The notes below the pieces were generated by a model that saw nothing but the letters and a program-made list of their open reading frames with translations, searched no databases and had not been told where the DNA came from. Position numbers and translations under genes: made by a program. Shown piece after piece: positions 62,883-64,000 of a stretch of DNA of 64,000 nt. The stretch lies in assembly GCF_000185145.2 (NCBI RefSeq), contig NZ_GL833118.1, forward strand, positions 124,001 to 188,000, in the 5' to 3' direction. Position 1 is the first letter of the stretch; each line of letters opens with the position of its first letter. The DNA is from Hoylesella oralis ATCC 33269. GTDB lineage: Bacteria > Bacteroidota > Bacteroidia > Bacteroidales > Bacteroidaceae.

Positions 62883-64000
62883 ATGGAATATAGAGCACTG
62901 ACCGAAGAGGAAATACTGGTCCTCGAGAACCGCAATTGTTGGGCTGAAGCGTGGAACAACGTACATGTTGCCGACGGTTTCGAGCCGAGGTTTCTGCACC
63001 ATGTGTTGTTTTATGGCAGCGTATATCTTGGTGTTTTCGATAAAAGCATTGAGGTGAGTAAGGGCTTCATGAAGCATTCGGGCATCAATAATGCCACACT
63101 TCGCAACGTTACCATCGGCGACAATTGCCTGATAGAGAATATCGGAAACTATATGAACAACTATCGTGTGGGTAACGACTGCTATATCTCGAACGTGTGC
63201 ACCATCGAGACGACTGAGGGAGCTACCTATGGCGAAGGTAATATGATATCGGTATTGAACGAGGTGGGCGATGGTAATGTGGTGCTGTTTAAGGATCTAA
63301 ACAGCCAATTTGCTGCGTTTATGGTAAATCATTGCCATGACAAAGAATTGAAGGATGCCATCCGACGGTTGATAAACGAGGAGATTGAGTTCAATACACC
63401 GGAATGCGGCACGATTGGAGATAATGTGAAGATCGTGAATACCAAGGAAATAACCAATACGGTGGTGTACAATGAGTGCGAAATCAGTGGTGCCTCGCGC
63501 ATTAGCGACTGCACTATTCTTAGTTCGCCCAATGCAAGTGTCTATATCGGTACGGGGGTAATCTGCGAGAATACCATCATTTCAGACGGCTCGTCTATCA
63601 TCAACAGCGTGAAGATACAAGATTGCTTCGTGGGCGAGGCATGCCAACTTGCCAACGGATTTACGGCATCTGCGAGCGTATTCTTTGCCAACAGTTTCAT
63701 GTCTAACGGCGAGGCGTGTGCGGCGTTCTGCGGGCCTTTCACCGCCAGTCATCACAAGAGTTCGCTGCTCATCGGCGGTATGTTCTCGTTCTACAACGCG
63801 GGTTCGGCCACCAACTTCAGCAATCATGCCTACAAGATGGGCCCCATGCACTACGGATTCCTTGAACGTGGCACCAAAACAGCGAGTGGTGCTTACCTGT
63901 TGATGCCTGCTCATATCGGCACGTTCTCGGTATGTTTCGGCAAATTGATGCACCATCCGGATACGCGAAACCTACCTTTTTCTTATCTTATAGCGCGTGG
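62883..64000 (+). CDS. DUF4954 protein with hexapeptide repeats, 5' part
   Basis: Open from the ATG at 62883 to the window edge (372 full codons, no stop). It begins MEYRALTEEEILVLENRNCW and contains many left-handed beta-helix repeats (NATLRNVTIGDNCLIENIG; NVCTIETTEGATYGEGN; VYIGTGVICENTIISDGSSI), followed by MLLIGGMFSFYNAG-like and GPMHYGFLERG segments. This is the Bacteroidota DUF4954 family, in which the repeat region resembles sugar-phosphate nucleotidyl- or acyl-transferases. The catalytic role is unknown. The protein should continue beyond the window; full members are about 650 residues as I recall. Confidence 0.85.
   Translation, partial: MEYRALTEEEILVLENRNCWAEAWNNVHVADGFEPRFLHHVLFYGSVYLGVFDKSIEVSKGFMKHSGINNATLRNVTIGDNCLIENIGNYMNNYRVGNDCYISNVCTIETTEGATYGEGNMISVLNEVGDGNVVLFKDLNSQFAAFMVNHCHDKELKDAIRRLINEEIEFNTPECGTIGDNVKIVNTKEITNTVVYNECEISGASRISDCTILSSPNASVYIGTGVICENTIISDGSSIINSVKIQDCFVGEACQLANGFTASASVFFANSFMSNGEACAAFCGPFTASHHKSSLLIGGMFSFYNAGSATNFSNHAYKMGPMHYGFLERGTKTASGAYLLMPAHIGTFSVCFGKLMHHPDTRNLPFSYLIAR

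Overview
The window is a chromosomal segment from a member of the Bacteroidales, most likely Prevotella-like. Three things point there: many promoters fit the Bacteroidota primary-sigma pattern TTTG – about 19-20 bp – TAnnTTTG; several gene arrangements are typical of the phylum (MurF-Alr fusion, FtsX–DUF3098–UppP–TruB–QueA–FolK, NigD-like and DUF4840 lipoproteins, DUF4954, TPP-riboswitch-controlled TonB receptor with PnuT and ThiN); and many proteins belong to phylum-specific families. A B12-dependent (class II) ribonucleotide reductase and an oxygen-independent HemN suit an anaerobic life. No rRNA, tRNA, CRISPR array or intact insertion sequence was seen.

Layout. 1-10 kb: partial PAP2 phosphatase, CCA-adding enzyme, a complete RND efflux pump (adaptor, permease, outer-membrane factor) followed 30 bp later by an LpxA paralogue and a strong terminator, then a radical SAM gene on the minus strand. 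10-20 kb: ftsX–DUF3098–uppP–truB–queA–folK with tight overlaps, an SGNH–MBOAT O-acetylation pair, rpsO (minus) and typA (plus) back to back. 20.1-21.9 kb: a compact MvaI/BcnI-type restriction–modification pair, placed exactly between the end of typA and a diverged second copy of the typA 3' end, which suggests acquisition by transfer. 22-28.4 kb: tandem 22-bp repeats, then a TonB receptor – MFS carrier – HemN – protoporphyrinogen oxidase operon that looks like a salvage route for coproporphyrin-type tetrapyrroles. 28.4-35 kb: two ECF sigma/anti-sigma loci. The second encodes an anti-sigma protein with an inner-membrane helix, a long Pro/Thr/Ser-rich linker and a C-terminal outer-membrane barrel, in one operon with a NigD-like lipoprotein; an identical 12-mer lies upstream of both divergent transcription units.

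35-52.5 kb: MurF-Alr, nitroreductase, NrdJ, FolB, cell-wall amidase, MCE protein, dnaA (with a tiny in-frame leader ORF touching its start), a hypothetical protein, the TPP-riboswitch thiamine-uptake operon, an EamA carrier and an acyltransferase. 52.5-61.2 kb (minus strand): a catabolic cluster for N-glycan core sugar: GH20 hexosaminidase, NagB, MFS carrier, GH130 mannosyl-GlcNAc phosphorylase, a large protein whose NagB-like half has lost catalytic residues but whose PIG-L deacetylase half looks intact, a NahK-like anomeric GlcNAc kinase, and a CBM9-like protein. 61.6-64 kb: hflX and a partial DUF4954 gene running off the window.

Together the genes describe a host-associated anaerobe that scavenges thiamine, porphyrins and glycoprotein glycans through TonB and MFS carriers, with envelope stress sensing and efflux. 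Function calls rest on motif recognition by eye; no database search or computation was run.
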